Assembly: GCF_905163445.1 (NCBI RefSeq)
Contig: NC_053180.1
Coordinates: 10,964,701-11,028,700, forward strand
DNA: 64,000 nucleotides
DNA from: Pararge aegeria
Lineage: Eukaryota > Arthropoda > Insecta > Lepidoptera > Nymphalidae
Direction: 5' to 3'
Made by a program: the position numbers and the translations under genes. Below are positions 44,276 to 55,619 of this stretch, in pieces; position 1 is the first letter of the stretch, and each line of letters starts with the position of its first letter. A model generated the notes under the pieces. That model did no database searches and was not told the DNA's origin. It was given only the letters and a program-made list of their open reading frames with translations.

Positions 44276-44871
44276 ATGCTGCTAGTAGCTGGGTTTTCGT
44301 AGCAATAAGAACTTGGACATTATTTGAATACATGATTTTTATTCAGTACTAGTAAGCTAATGATATTGTATGAGCAATGGTAGTGACTTTGCCGTGTTAA
44401 CCTTCGTTCGAATTTATTCGTCTTGTCTGTGCCTAGACTTAAATTAACAACTGCCTTAAAAGTGCACGTAGGTATGGCAATGTAGGTCAGATTCAACTTA
44501 AGATATATCGTGATTGGCTAGATCTATATGTGGGACAGCCAATAGCAATGCTTTATGTCATGTCAACTGTCGATACGTGCAATTAGATTTAATACAAATT
44601 AGTTTTGAATCAAACGCTCAGTTAAATTGTAGGAAGGTTGAAGGTGATCTTGTCTTCAACTGTTTTGCTTACTGTAAATATAATAATGTCAATGTTATTT
44701 TGAAATCTTGCATAACATTAAATTGTATACTTATAAATATATAAGGATAAGAAATAATTTTGAAAGATTAATTTAGGCAATAGATCTGAGAGATACCTAC
44801 AATATATTAAGGTTTTCTAGACAATAATGCAATATTTACCACCCTTGAGAACAATAGTATTAAGACAGTTT

Positions 44872-45000
44872 GCTAAACGTTCGTTCTCAAAGGCGCGGCG
44901 TGTCAAGAATACCAATTTGCACTGGACCAGCCTATTGTTTTACGGCCGAAACCCCTTCTAATTCTGAGAGTGGACCTATGTCCTGCAATGTGTCTTCTTC
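44872..45000 (-). repeat. Metulj-like SINE fragment, minus orientation
   Basis: cgttcgttctcaaaggcgcg, gaataccaatttgcactgga, ccagcctattgttttacggc, gaaaccccttctaattctga, gtcctgcaatgtgtc. Confidence 0.6.
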
Positions 45001-45004
45001 TCGT

Positions 45005-45955
45005 ATTTGTATGGTGTAAAGAATTAGTTACAAAGAGCAACGTTCAGATTTTTCGGGTTTTTTGAAATATATTAATAATGAAGCTAAGTTTTTTTTGCAC
45101 TGTGGACTTTCGCAAAATAACGCCTGCTGTACAATATTGTTGTGAGCCCAAACGTGTACCAATGCAATATGCTATTGTATATTCGGTGGTCTGTACAGCA
45201 CGTGTACTTTTTGACTGTACAACAAAATACCTTATCAAGGGGCCTATATACATTATGAAAAGTTCAGTTGTCAAAATTAAACTCCCATGGAACATGTTTC
45301 TTAATCAGAGAAGAGAAGTATCAGAAGTCCAGATTTGAGAGACCCAATTCACCAAAAAACTTCTGTTCTGTGAGTTATGATCAAAAGTGAGAAGCTAACA
45401 AAGAGCAAAACCGACCATAGTATCAAGTACGTCAGTAACTCGAACTATACAATACGTTGTTTGCTAAATCAACAGAGCCTTAACATTGCGATTTTATCAG
45501 TCAGCAGAAACGTCGATGGACGTCTGTCTCGTTCGATCGACGTTCTGATCTGACGAGCGGACTGATGTCAATCGTAATAGCTATTGTTGTTATATTTTAT
45601 CTCCTTGTAGAGCCACTATCGGAGGTTGGCTACCATTAGGGCTAATTTTACTTTATTATTCGCCGTCCTGGGAAGCAATTTCAAGCGTATATTGAATTAT
45701 GTCTAACTAATTTTATCTTAATATATGAAAGTGAAAACCAATGAAATGGCCTAAAAACTCGATAAGGATAATTTGTTGCTATTATGAGCTTACAAAAGAA
45801 TATAACGAAATCCATTCCTTAGGGTGTGAATCCTGTAGGAATCTTTATTTTACCGGAATAAACAGGAGGTACCGATTGCTTATTTAAATACTGTAGTTAC
45901 TATAGCTTTAAATGCAACATCTGCTTCAACACTTTTGTATCAAGGTGTATTAGGT
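45005..45955. other. Unannotated stretch with a dual-strand open frame
   Basis: At 45044-45338 both strands are open for more than 80 codons, which argues against either being selected. A CpG-rich patch at 45500-45580 (gtcgatggacgtctgtctcg) could be regulatory but has no supporting exon. Confidence 0.3.
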
Positions 45956-45959
45956 ATAA

Positions 45960-46165
45960 GGTGTCCTTTGCTTTCCTAGGATAAAATATCAAGTAAGTAC
46001 GATAAACTATCTAGTATCCTACGAGTAGTTATACGTCTGTCGCAGGCCATCTTGGAGAGAGACATATAATCGTATACGTATGCCGAAGTACATTAAGATC
46101 GGTTAAGGGTCTGAGCCGAACGTAGCTCACAAATAAATAAGCAAACAAACAATCATGTTCATTAT
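45960..46165 (+). repeat. SINE-like fragment
   Basis: taaggtgtcctttgctttcc, gtatgccgaagtacattaag, atcggttaagggtctgagcc, then ataagcaaacaaacaatcat. The 3' half of the SINE-like family. Confidence 0.45.
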
Positions 46166-46754
46166 GTCAATAGCAACGACTCCTTGCGGTAGTTTCATCT
46201 TCAACTTCCTTTGACGTTTGCTAACAGAATGTATTCCGAATTAGGTATAAGTATTTCACAAACAGTTAGGTATGCGTAAGACCATGTCTTAAAACCCGAC
46301 CCGAAAGTAAGAAGTGTAAATTATTACCAATGTCCACCAAACTAGAAATTCAACATGTAAACGGATTCCATCACGTATAATGGATATGAGAAAAATTCCT
46401 AGCTACTGGACCGTAATATCTACTTCTTACGAACTAATACCTCACATTATTAACAGTTTTGATACCGATCGAAACGGAAGTGAGCCTTTTTTGTTTTAAC
46501 ATTAATCCACTGACAGATGCATCTAATGAGTTATCAGCTTTGTAAGAATAATTAGACAAGGTCTCAAGTTTTTACGGGACTGTAAATAGGTAGGTACATG
46601 TACCTTTTCTACTAGTTTCGCAATTTTCATTCATTTGTAATTTTACGTTATTCTCCTCTGTCATATACACAGTTGCCCTTCCTTTATCTGTTCATTTTAT
46701 TGATTGAATTGTATAATTTATAATAAAATAAATAAATAAAAAAGGAATAAAATA

Positions 46755-47145
46755 AAAAAATATATTTTCATTATAAATGTAATGTGGTAATTATTTTTTA
46801 GTATTTTTAACCATAGGTTACTTTAAAAAGTAATGTTGTTTACGTAATAAAACACTATCTAAGACAACATGGGGTCTAAATATTGTAGTAGTACCTAAAC
46901 AGTTTATGAAATATTAAATATAAATTATATATATATATTTTAAAATTAGTAGAGAAAACAAGTGTGCCCGATAAATAAAAAGTTATAAATATCTAAAAAG
47001 ATATTTTCATTAAAAATATATTGAGGTCATTATTTTTTAGAATTTTTTTACCATAGGCTAGTTTCGTTTGAAAAGAAAGTTTTTTACATAATAACACACT
47101 ACGTAAGACAACATGGGCTGTAAATATTGTATTAGTACCTACCAA
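46755..47145. repeat. Direct duplication, two units about 240 bases apart
   Basis: 46760-46905 and 47000-47145 share atattttcatta, a ttattttttag run, accatagg-ta, aagacaacatgggg/aagacaacatgggc and aaatattgta-tagtacct in the same order, with AT-rich spacer between. Confidence 0.65.
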
Positions 47146-47149
47146 CACC

Positions 47150-47925
47150 ACCACCAACACTTTGTTAATAAAGAATAAAATAGGGGGGAAAAAATTATAA
47201 GGGACTACACGACATGTCTAATCTAAGATGATAATCCCAACTCTCGAAAGATCTATTTTTATCATTGAATCATGTTGCTTCCGTTTTGGCGTTGTAAGTG
47301 TCAGTAAGCTTTATTGATTGAAGACGTTGACTGATCGTTTAACCTTAAAAATTGAAATGTTATCAGTTTTAAAATTATCGCTCTCATTTTGCTTAAATTG
47401 GGTATTTTATAAATTGATAATCGTCACTGAACATTCGTTAAAGTAATACATTAATCAATTTGATAGAGTTGCGTTGAAGTTTTAAGAGCCATTGAGTAAC
47501 AAGTTTTTATAAAAATAATAATTACGTAATGTTTGCTACATTTTTGTACTATAGAAACTATATGTATTACGTATAAAAGATCTCGGTTTTTTGGAAAAGA
47601 AAATTCAAAACCAATTAAGAAGTTTTCAATTTTCTTTCTTTCAGAAAGAAAATATCTCTATTACAAAAATAACTACTACTATTTTAACGCTTTGAATCAA
47701 GATGCCACCCAGAGCCAACTCAATGCTCAAATAACAGAAACACCAAGATAACGCTTGTCATTCGTGGCAACCTAGTCAAAGGTTTCAGCTCAGCATTGCT
47801 AGATTCCTTGATAAGTATGCAGTGTGTAGCTGCGATTCGACTGGTGGTATAATGAGTCTTTGCAGAGAATTAACATGGGAATTACTATTATACAAAAATA
47901 AATTGGCTGGCTATTGTTCATCATT
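47150..47925. other. Unannotated AT-rich stretch
   Basis: Only a small attttctttct/agaaagaaaat inverted repeat near 47630-47655 stands out. Confidence 0.3.
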
Positions 47926-47929
47926 ATCA

Positions 47930-48165
47930 TCAACTGATCAACCGATCAACCGATTGACGTCCACGTTTTTTGTAGGGAGTTTAAAATTCCACGGTCCGTG
48001 GACTCGTTTGTCCACCTGATTGGGGGTCAACGTTTACCGGTCCAGCGCCTTAAAAACCCAGCGTTCATCGGTGCACTTAGCTATAGGTATGCCCCCGTCC
48101 ATTGCTACGACAGCTTAATCAACCGTTGGACTGTCAGAGATCTCTTCATTTCTGATTTGATTACG
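47930..48165 (-). mobile_element. LINE C-terminal fragment, minus strand
   Basis: tcaaccgattgacgtccacg, ttttttgtagggagttt, gggggtcaacgtttaccggt, ccagcgccttaaaaacccag, and agatctcttcatttctgatt, in the order of the 9049-9490 family but with deletions. Confidence 0.55.
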
Positions 48166-48668
48166 TAATTATTTTTTACTTAATATAATAATCAACGACA
48201 ACTATGCACTTATATCTAAATAGGTACAGTCATGCTAGAACTTAGTAACTCTTTGATACAACGACAACCTTTTATTAAGGATTAACAAAGTCTAGAACTT
48301 CGTAGAATATATTAAATTATTGTGAGAACTATATTCGCTCCGACAACAGCTCACCCATCGCATGCTGAGTGACTATGACTTATTAGGGTTATAGTGAGTT
48401 ATAATGAGAATCACGAGTCTGATGAGAAGATCCTCTCCGAATTGTGTGGTTGCTCAGGAGACCAGGATATACCCTAGCTTTTTAAACCTAAAATTGGCGG
48501 TTATTCCACCAATAAAACATACCTAACCCTACGTTCCGTGACTTGGGATAAGATCAAGAAGTAGAAGAAGAGTAGAGAAGATAATTCAGAGCTTATTGGC
48601 CTGTCACTTAACCGGTATAAATAGGTATAACGTATTATATGCCTCACTTATTCCGGGAATAGGCACGA

Positions 48669-48758
48669 CCATAGAAGTCTTAATAACAAAAAAAATATTT
48701 CTAAGATTTTATTATAGTAATCTTAATAACAATAAATTTATTATTAAGATTTCTATGG
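48669..48758. repeat. Nested inverted repeats around 48.7 kb
   Basis: Outer arms of 18 bp (ccatagaagtcttaataa at 48669-48686 against 48741-48758) with one mismatch. Inner arms of 11 bp (aatcttaataa at 48719-48729 against 48741-48751). Confidence 0.75.
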
Positions 48759-48990
48759 CTTCGACAAAACTTAGTTCTTTTTCGTTTTTGTCAACGTTTC
48801 TTAGATAAACTCAACGAAGTCACTACGACCACTTCTGATAAGCTCAGCTTTTGAATGCCGACACCGATACAAATTAAATCTTCTGGAGACTGTTGTAATT
48901 AATTAAAATAACTTCAAAGCGCCGCATTAACATAATCTACGATCGTATATTATATTGATTGAAATGTTATCGAGCCTGATTTACTTTCTC

Positions 48991-49040
48991 TTTTAACACA
49001 CACTTGTACGGAGTGTGTGTTAAAACGTATGTGTACAAGT
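48991..49040. repeat. Overlapping inverted repeats
   Basis: Arms ttttaacacacact (48991-49004) and 49012-49025 are perfect, with a 7-base loop. The loop segment acttgtac (from 49002) is also mirrored by gtacaagt at 49033-49040. Confidence 0.8.
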
Positions 49041-49635
49041 TATTGCAATGAAAGTCACTGTTATCTTTGAATACATGAAAAAGAAGATAACATATAATAG
49101 TGCTTATTATTTTATCAATATTAATGATTTATTAACTGATCAGTTATGTGGTTTAATGCCTTTAAAGTCATATTTTGAGAATAGCTTAACCGATTTACCG
49201 ATTAAACCGATTTAGATGACCGATTTACCCAAGGCATGCTTAATAGTATTGCAAAATATTATATAAGATTGTAAAGATATTATGGAAGTAAACTTTTTTA
49301 GAAGTTATTTGTAATCAAACGGATGGATAGGATGTAACAGCCGATGGACGATGTTCCTTTTTCTTACTTTTAAACTCAATTTTCTCGGAGAACTTTTAGT
49401 TTGACTTATCCGCCACTTTTGTAAACTGCGTAACTGTGTAGATAGTACCTTTAGAGAGATAGAGATTGAATTCAATTATTTTATTAAATTAAAACATTTT
49501 GACAAGCGTTGGATCAATTTGAATATTGATATAATTGGATTGAACTGTCAATACAATCTCCTTTGCACCTCAATGCTACAATATTTTATTTTGTTTATTA
49601 TACTTAGCCAACAAATATTACTTGTGTTTGTGCTA

Positions 49636-49705
49636 ACAAACATTACATTTTCTACAACTTGTATTATTACTCTATAATACAAGTTATAGAAAATGTAATG
49701 TTTGT
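49636..49705. repeat. Inverted repeat, 32-bp arms, one mismatch, 6-base loop
   Basis: Arms 49636-49667 and 49674-49705; left begins acaaacattacattttctac. The only mismatch pairs 49655 with 49686. Confidence 0.9.
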
Positions 49706-49914
49706 AACAAAATAATCATATTACTTTACACTAATATAAAGTATGATTTAATTACATAAAAAAACCAAGTGCGATAAAATATATATAAAAACAAGCACAA
49801 TAGGATGAGATTTCCTTTAACTAGGTAAGTTTTTAATGTTTTCTTAACTATTTCAAAATGAACTTTACACTAAAAGTAACAAAAAGATAAGTAAAAATAT
49901 ACTTCAGTCATCAT

Positions 49915-50040
49915 CATCAACGTCAGCCTATTAATGTCCCGCTACTGGACGTAGGTCTCTTCTCTCATAGGTTGAAGGAATTTAGAGCTAAATGATTCTC
50001 CGAGGTGCTCCAATGTGGTTATGCGCGTGGCTTAACGCCT
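49915..50040 (+). repeat. Dispersed 'ccgctactggacgtaggtctc' repeat fragment
   Basis: atcatcatcaacgtcagcct, attaatgtcccgctactgga, cgtaggtctcttctctcata, ttctccgaggtgctccaatg. Confidence 0.55.
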
Positions 50041-50174
50041 AATTATTATATCAGTATCTCAAAGATAATAGTCGAAACTGACAGTTAAACATGGTCTACG
50101 GTGTAGGGGGATGGGGACGCCAAATTTTTAACACCGACTTAGAAGGTACTTAAGAAAATGACAGTTAAAACCTA

Positions 50175-50395
50175 ATCATCATCGTCAGCATACCAACCCA
50201 TTGCCAGCCTACTATAGGGCACGGGTCTCCTCCCACAATGAGAAGGGATCAATGCCATAGTCAACCACGCTGGCCAAGCGCATGTATAAAAACAATTATT
50301 TTTATCTTAAGCTGATTTTATCGAACACAGGACTTCGTGATACTCATCAAAATGCTAACCACTGAACCAACGTGATAGAGGACATCTTTGATGGT
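50175..50395 (+). repeat. Metulj-like SINE
   Basis: accaacccattgccagccta, ctatagggcacgggtctcct, cccacaatgagaagggatca, accacgctggccaagcgcat, then gaacacaggacttcgtgata. The middle is deleted. Confidence 0.7.
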
Positions 50396-50716
50396 GCTAC
50401 TATCAGGTGTGCTTGTGATCAAATGCTCACCTGTCATCGAATAAAAAAAATCATAGAATAAATTATGATAGGAAGTTATGAAATTCCTTATGAATGATAG
50501 CTGTAGGCTCATTGCAATCGTTACTAAATTAATGAATATAATTAATTTTCAAAATTATTGATAAATGATTGACAAGACACGACGAATCTATGAGCTCTAA
50601 GCAAATAGTCAAGTACTATTTAAAAAGCTCGCATTTAATATGGATTACAATATTAAGATTGGTTTTTAAAATTTTAATTTTCTTATTTTTAATTATGCTA
50701 AAATTAAATTAAACAG

Positions 50717-50770
50717 GTTAGTCAGTTAGTTTCTCAATAAATAAAATTATTGAGAAACTAACTGACTAAC
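50717..50770. repeat. Perfect inverted repeat, 24-bp arms, 6-base loop
   Basis: Arms 50717-50740 and 50747-50770; left begins gttagtcagttagtttctca. Loop ataaaa. Confidence 0.9.
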
Positions 50771-50794
50771 TTAAAATAGCAGTTAATGTATTCA

Positions 50795-50870
50795 TCATCA
50801 TCAACATGTCCAATTGACGTCCATTGCTGTGAATAGGTCTTTTGTGGGAAGTACCAAATACTACGGTATT
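50795..50870 (-). mobile_element. Short LINE C-terminal fragment
   Basis: caacatgtccaattgacgtc, cattgctgtgaataggtctt, ttgtgggaagtaccaaatac. The 3'-most part of the 9049-9490 family. Confidence 0.5.
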
Positions 50871-50975
50871 TTATATTTAAAATCCAGTACCTAACATAAA
50901 TTTATTGGCATACGTAATAAAATCTTATAATAAGTGGTAACAAAATATCAATTCTTTAACGATTCAAATTTTACT

Positions 50976-50980
50976 AAAAA
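50976..50980 (-). terminator. Polymerase III terminator of the tRNA-Arg gene
   Basis: TTTTT on the minus strand 9-13 bases downstream of the tRNA 3' end. Confidence 0.6.
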
Positions 50981-50988
50981 GTTTATTC

Positions 50989-51061
50989 CGACCTTGCCAG
51001 GATTCGAACCTGGAATCTTCTGATCCGTAGTCAGACGCGTTATCCGTTGCGCCACAGGGCC
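50989..51061 (-). tRNA. tRNA-Arg, anticodon ACG
   Basis: 73 bases on the minus strand starting GGCCCTGTGGCGCAACGG. The D arm carries the A box; the anticodon stem TCTGA/TCAGA encloses loop CTACGGA (anticodon ACG). The T arm CCAGG-TTCGAAT-CCTGG carries the B box. The 3' strand CAAGGTC and G discriminator close a 7-bp acceptor stem with one G-T pair and one C-A mismatch. No intron and no encoded CCA. A T-run on the minus strand (50976-50980) just downstream can serve as the polymerase III terminator. Unlike the SINE heads in this window, it is complete and not attached to a repeat body. It reads arginine CGU codons and, with inosine at position 34, CGC and CGA. Confidence 0.88.
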
Positions 51062-51064
51062 GTA

Positions 51065-52955
51065 AGCTCCGCTAACACTATTGTTAAAATTTAGCTCGTG
51101 TTTCTTTTTTTGCTCGAATCAGAAATCTTATTCAAAATTTAAAAAAAAATTGCATGTTCTGTTGAATTGTTGTTTACTCTTGCATTGTTATGATAAAAAC
51201 CTCATGATGGTATGGAGTAGGTTCCTTTATTATGTAGGTTCACGAAATTACCTATGTTACATTCCAATGTAATTAGTTTGGATTTTAACAAGTCCAGTGC
51301 GTTATTTATTTCTTTGAATTCCAAGTCATAAAGCAACTTTTTCAACTTACATATAGTCAGCGAATTGCAATTTATAAATAACTGCAAGGCCCCACAGATG
51401 CTATCCTGAATTAAAAAAAAAAATTGGAATCGCAGGGCCACCTACCCGGTACAATTGTCTATTTAAACTATCTTGTAAATTCCAGATTCAATATATTTTA
51501 AGACATTTGCCTCATTTAAATTTTTGTATCTAATTTCCGCCATGTTGGATCTGTCATCATTGTAGTAATATCCCAACAGGTGGAATGCTAAAATTATAAT
51601 CCTTCCGAAGTCATTTCGTCGTCATTATGTACCTTAGAATAAAAGCAGATCAAGTCGTGGGTAGCAGCTAGTAATCGGAACATATGCTCCCCATACACAA
51701 CATATGGGTTTCTTACCAGGGTATGCATACTGCAGGAAAATTTAATAAAACGTCTGAAATTCGCCTCCTATACGAGTTATATATCAATTTTAGGGTAGGC
51801 AGTGCTTTTGTGCACGTATGAAGTGCACGCCACTGTCCCCGGGGCCCGGAATTTAGGTATACTAATCGACTGTGCAGACATCCCTAGTATCTCATAATTT
51901 TTGGTTTAACATAAATATGCGCTCCTGGCTTAGTCAAACATACATATCAACCATCGAGGGATTTAGAGCAGGTAAAAATATACAAGAATTCAATGCACCT
52001 ATGGATTTGCTCGACGCGCAACGGTCTCAACTCGTAACTCTGCCAGCAACACGCTTACAACGTGGTTTATATCTATTAATTAAAATTCTTTGATCATAAC
52101 TGCTTTTCAAACCCACATCCAGCAAATAAAAACATAATATTACCTATACACAGTTCTTTCACATATAAGGCGCCATTAATGATCGAAGCAGACAAACTAA
52201 CAAACTTTTTCTATTCAATTATACAGTAGATATTAATAAGGAAGGCTAGGGCACCAAACATGGCTTAATCATGTGATAAGGAGCAATCAAATGGATGGTA
52301 TGGCCTAATGGTTCACAACTAGATACTTGTGGCTGAGGATTATAAATCTTAAAAGCCTTTGATATCTCCCGTAGACAATATTTATTCCATCAGTGTTGTA
52401 GTCAAAGGAAGTACTGTCCTAGTTTTTATTAGAATGCAGCCTCTTTTTAAAATAACTTAGACTCACTTTTATAATTTGTCGTGTTTATAAATAAACACGT
52501 AACTAACGTACTTTATTCATACAACAATACTGGATTAAAGTGCTAGTGCTCCGGCTTCCTAGTTGCCTTCGCATGAATACTCTATCCGTCTTAAATTCGG
52601 TTTTGTTCATAATCCAATAACAATTTTCACTGCTGCAGCCCTCTTAATACCGATGACAACCTTATCTAAAAAAATATCTTCTCAGATTACCCACTTCCTT
52701 CTTTTCTGAGTACTTTATGATGAAGCTCTGGCTATCGACTATGGAACCTATTCCCCTTCAAGTAAGACGTGCGCCTTCCATATATCCATTTTATGCAACT
52801 TTGTATTTCTTAGTTTTTGTACGTTTAAACTTCTTTATCTATCATCTATCTATATTTATCATTTGTCAATTTCCTTTACGTTCTTGGCTTAAATATGTAT
52901 GATATAATGTATTATGTATGTATTTTATACAATTTATTGCTTATGTATGTATTTA
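51065..52955. other. Mostly unannotated
   Basis: Only a SINE-like end (aaaagcagatcaagtcgtgg, gtagcagctagtaat) is recognised at 51645-51675. The several 60-70 codon open frames lack splice context or protein-like composition. Confidence 0.3.
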
Positions 52956-52959
52956 TTAG

Positions 52960-53225
52960 GTAAAACATTCCTTCCTAGCTACTACGGCGTATGGCGTATG
53001 TAGATTTTTTTTTTTGCTTTTTAGATATTTGCTGTTTGGTTCACTTGTACATTCAGTTAATTTTTGAATTCGAATATTCATTCTCAATTGTTTTGTCCTG
53101 TTCTAGGTTGCCCGTTAGAGATTTTGCTCTTTTGAGCGATAAGGCTGCCTATTCTACCTGTTAGTTAAATTATATTTTACAGTATAGTGTACTTGTATTT
53201 CAGTTTATTTTAATACATAAAGCCT
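52960..53225 (+). mobile_element. LINE 3' untranslated tail
   Basis: ctacggcgtatggcgtatgt, a T-run, ggttgcccgttagagatttt, gagcgataaggctgcctatt and ctacctgttagttaaattat, then an AT-rich end. The 'gcgataaggc-gcctattgtacct' type block is a hallmark of a lepidopteran LINE 3' end. Confidence 0.6.
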
Positions 53226-53229
53226 TAAA

Positions 53230-54275
53230 CAATGTCAGTAGGTAGGCTAAAACAACAAAACACTAAACTAAATAAAAAGGGCCTAGAATGTGCCATGCCC
53301 ATAAGAAGGTTACAAGTCAACTGAATGTTGTGTACTTAAATCACCACGATTTATAAAGAAAAGTAAAAGAAGACAATAAAAAAATTCGCACTGCTTTTTC
53401 CTTGGGCTGGCTTCTGATTAGTTTAGGTATGTGAAACTAAATGCGTACCTATGTGTGATCTCATATTAATGCCCTAAAGGATTTGTTCACAATACATTTT
53501 AGCACTTTTCCACTGATCTTGCTAAAAATGTTGAATTGGATTACTTCAAATAAACTAATAAACAAGCTAATGATTAGTTGAAGATAAACCTAACTATGAT
53601 CCAAACTGAGGCCTCAGATCAATCAGAGACAATCTTCTCAAACTTTAATAACAGGACTACTAGTACTACTCACATAATTTCTACTAACGAACAAGTCGAC
53701 AATTATATTTCATTCCATACTCAGCGCTTTCGTATCGTGTCTTGAATAATTGTATAGGTCCTATTAGCAATGCAGTGGGATATTACCCATTAAATACAAC
53801 CATAAACGAATCAATGACCGTACAACGACTATAGAAAACCTATCGCTATTAAGTTCCATAAGATCCTATCCGTTTCATAGAAAAAGGTAGGTACAAGGCC
53901 ATCACCATAACGTAGTGCTAAATGGTAATCTATTTTATAAATGACTCCCTTTTTTACCTTTGATCTATTTCCATGGCATCGGTGAATGCAAAACTATCGC
54001 CGGATATGGAAATGATTGCAGCAATTTATCACTCAATTCCTTGCAGCTGAGCAGCTTTCAATTACTCGGGTTCGGTACAAGTATACCTATTTAAATAAAT
54101 TGCGGGTTGTAATCATCCAACGTTAACAAAAAGTTAGGTGGTGTTATTTTCTCCGGATGCCCTTGACAAGTGGAGCCTTCTGACCCAGGCCATTAACGTG
54201 GGGAGCAACATACCAGTACTGTCATTTAAGCCTTTCCAGGTCATTTTGACTACAGGTGTAAAGGTCAGTTCGGTA
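53230..54275. other. Unannotated stretch
   Basis: Nothing recognised. Confidence 0.3.
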
Positions 54276-54279
54276 TCAC

Positions 54280-54560
54280 TTGAAAGACACCCGAGCTTTG
54301 GGTGATGATGATTGCATCGTCTCTAACCTCATCTGCAGGTTTCTACGCTAGAGGGGTGGAGGAGTCGCAGGAGCTTCATACAAAGTGGACTTAATACAAA
54401 GTGCCGCCCTGTGTCCTTGAACCTGCCTAAGCGTTAAATGTCATGTGCCTACAATTACACAGGCAACCAGGCCCTAAAGACTGATCTGAACTGCATATCG
54501 GCAGAAAAAAGCTTTGCGGATTTATTACCCCGGTAGAGCGCTGTCACTAGAAGCTCTAGT
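54280..54560 (+). repeat. Dispersed repeat of the 17717 family
   Basis: tgatgatgattgcatcgtct, acaaagtgccgccctgtgtc, cttgaacctgcctaagcgtt, aatgtcatgtgcctacaatt, acacaggcaaccaggcccta. Confidence 0.5.
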
Positions 54561-55375
54561 ACTGCTGTTATCGTTTTTACTCGAGATCAAGGGATCGCTA
54601 AACCCCAGGGAGCGTTGAGATATTTTAATTATCTTGCCACGAGACTCCAGCGCGGTTTTTCTAAGCCGATTTGGTCTTTGTAACCACATATAGTGACATG
54701 CTATTTAAATATTTAATTATTTATTAGTTTCAAAAGTTTTTTTGCCATTTGCTTTTGATTAGGTACAAAAGTAACAAAATTTAACATAGTTTACGGTCTG
54801 CTGTATACCTATTAAACGAATAGTAGGTAGCATTTTTAATCAATAAATAGAACTATTAGTGAATTTGAGTTATTTTTTTCGGCTACTTGTATGTACCCTT
54901 TGCATACATTTTGGTTTTAATTAATTAAAGTCGTGTGTATTTGCTAGAAATGTAGATGTACTTAATTCCTTTTCAAGCCAAATCGTTTAAAGTAAAAATC
55001 TAAAAAATTCAGAGAGAACGATAAATTTTTATTCAGCTTTTATACAAATTGTTATTGCTGTACTTATAAGGCGTTGAATAGTATTTAGTTAGCACTGTTT
55101 ATGTAATTTACACATATTACGACACACATATACGCGTACATATTTACTGGAATTTACATTTAAAATGGATACCAGGTACGATTTTTCTAGAATATTATAG
55201 ATAGTAAGACATTTTTCTGCGACTTAACGACTTATTCAACTTCAAAAACGCATAAATGCTAAAACTATAATTTTAGTCTATGCATTAACCGAATACTATA
55301 ATACGATAAAGAAATATTTTTATCCTTATTTGTCGAAACATAAAGTAAGTAGGTGAGTACGATATTGGAACTCAC

Positions 55376-55540
55376 AGGGTGATTACGTATCTCACAACAG
55401 GCTTGCGACAGGCGTAAATTTCGCGATCATTGCTGTCAAACGTCACTTTTCAAACAAAAAAATACGAAAGTGGCCTTTGACAGCAAAAATTGCAAGATTT
55501 ACGCCGGTCGCAAGCCCGTCGTGCGATACGTTACCACCCT
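55376..55540. mobile_element. Foldback MITE-like element, copy 1
   Basis: The two halves are imperfect inverted repeats of about 75 bp each: agggtgattacgtatctcac ... at the left, and the reverse complement beginning agggtggtaacgtatcgcac at the right. Shared blocks are gcttgcgac-ggcgtaaat and tgctgtcaaa-g-cactttt. A loop of about 15 bases (acaaaaaaatac) lies between them. No coding capacity. Confidence 0.75.
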
Positions 55541-55619
55541 GCTGATTTTCATTATAGGTAGGTATTTAGAAAATCTTTTGTTATAAACTTCATGTAGGAA
55601 TGTTTATTTTACTTCATAG

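Noticed and set aside
45044..45338. Opposing 83- and 86-codon open frames
   Set aside because: Both strands are open over the same bases, with no splice sites, poly(A) signal or recognised motif; probably chance.
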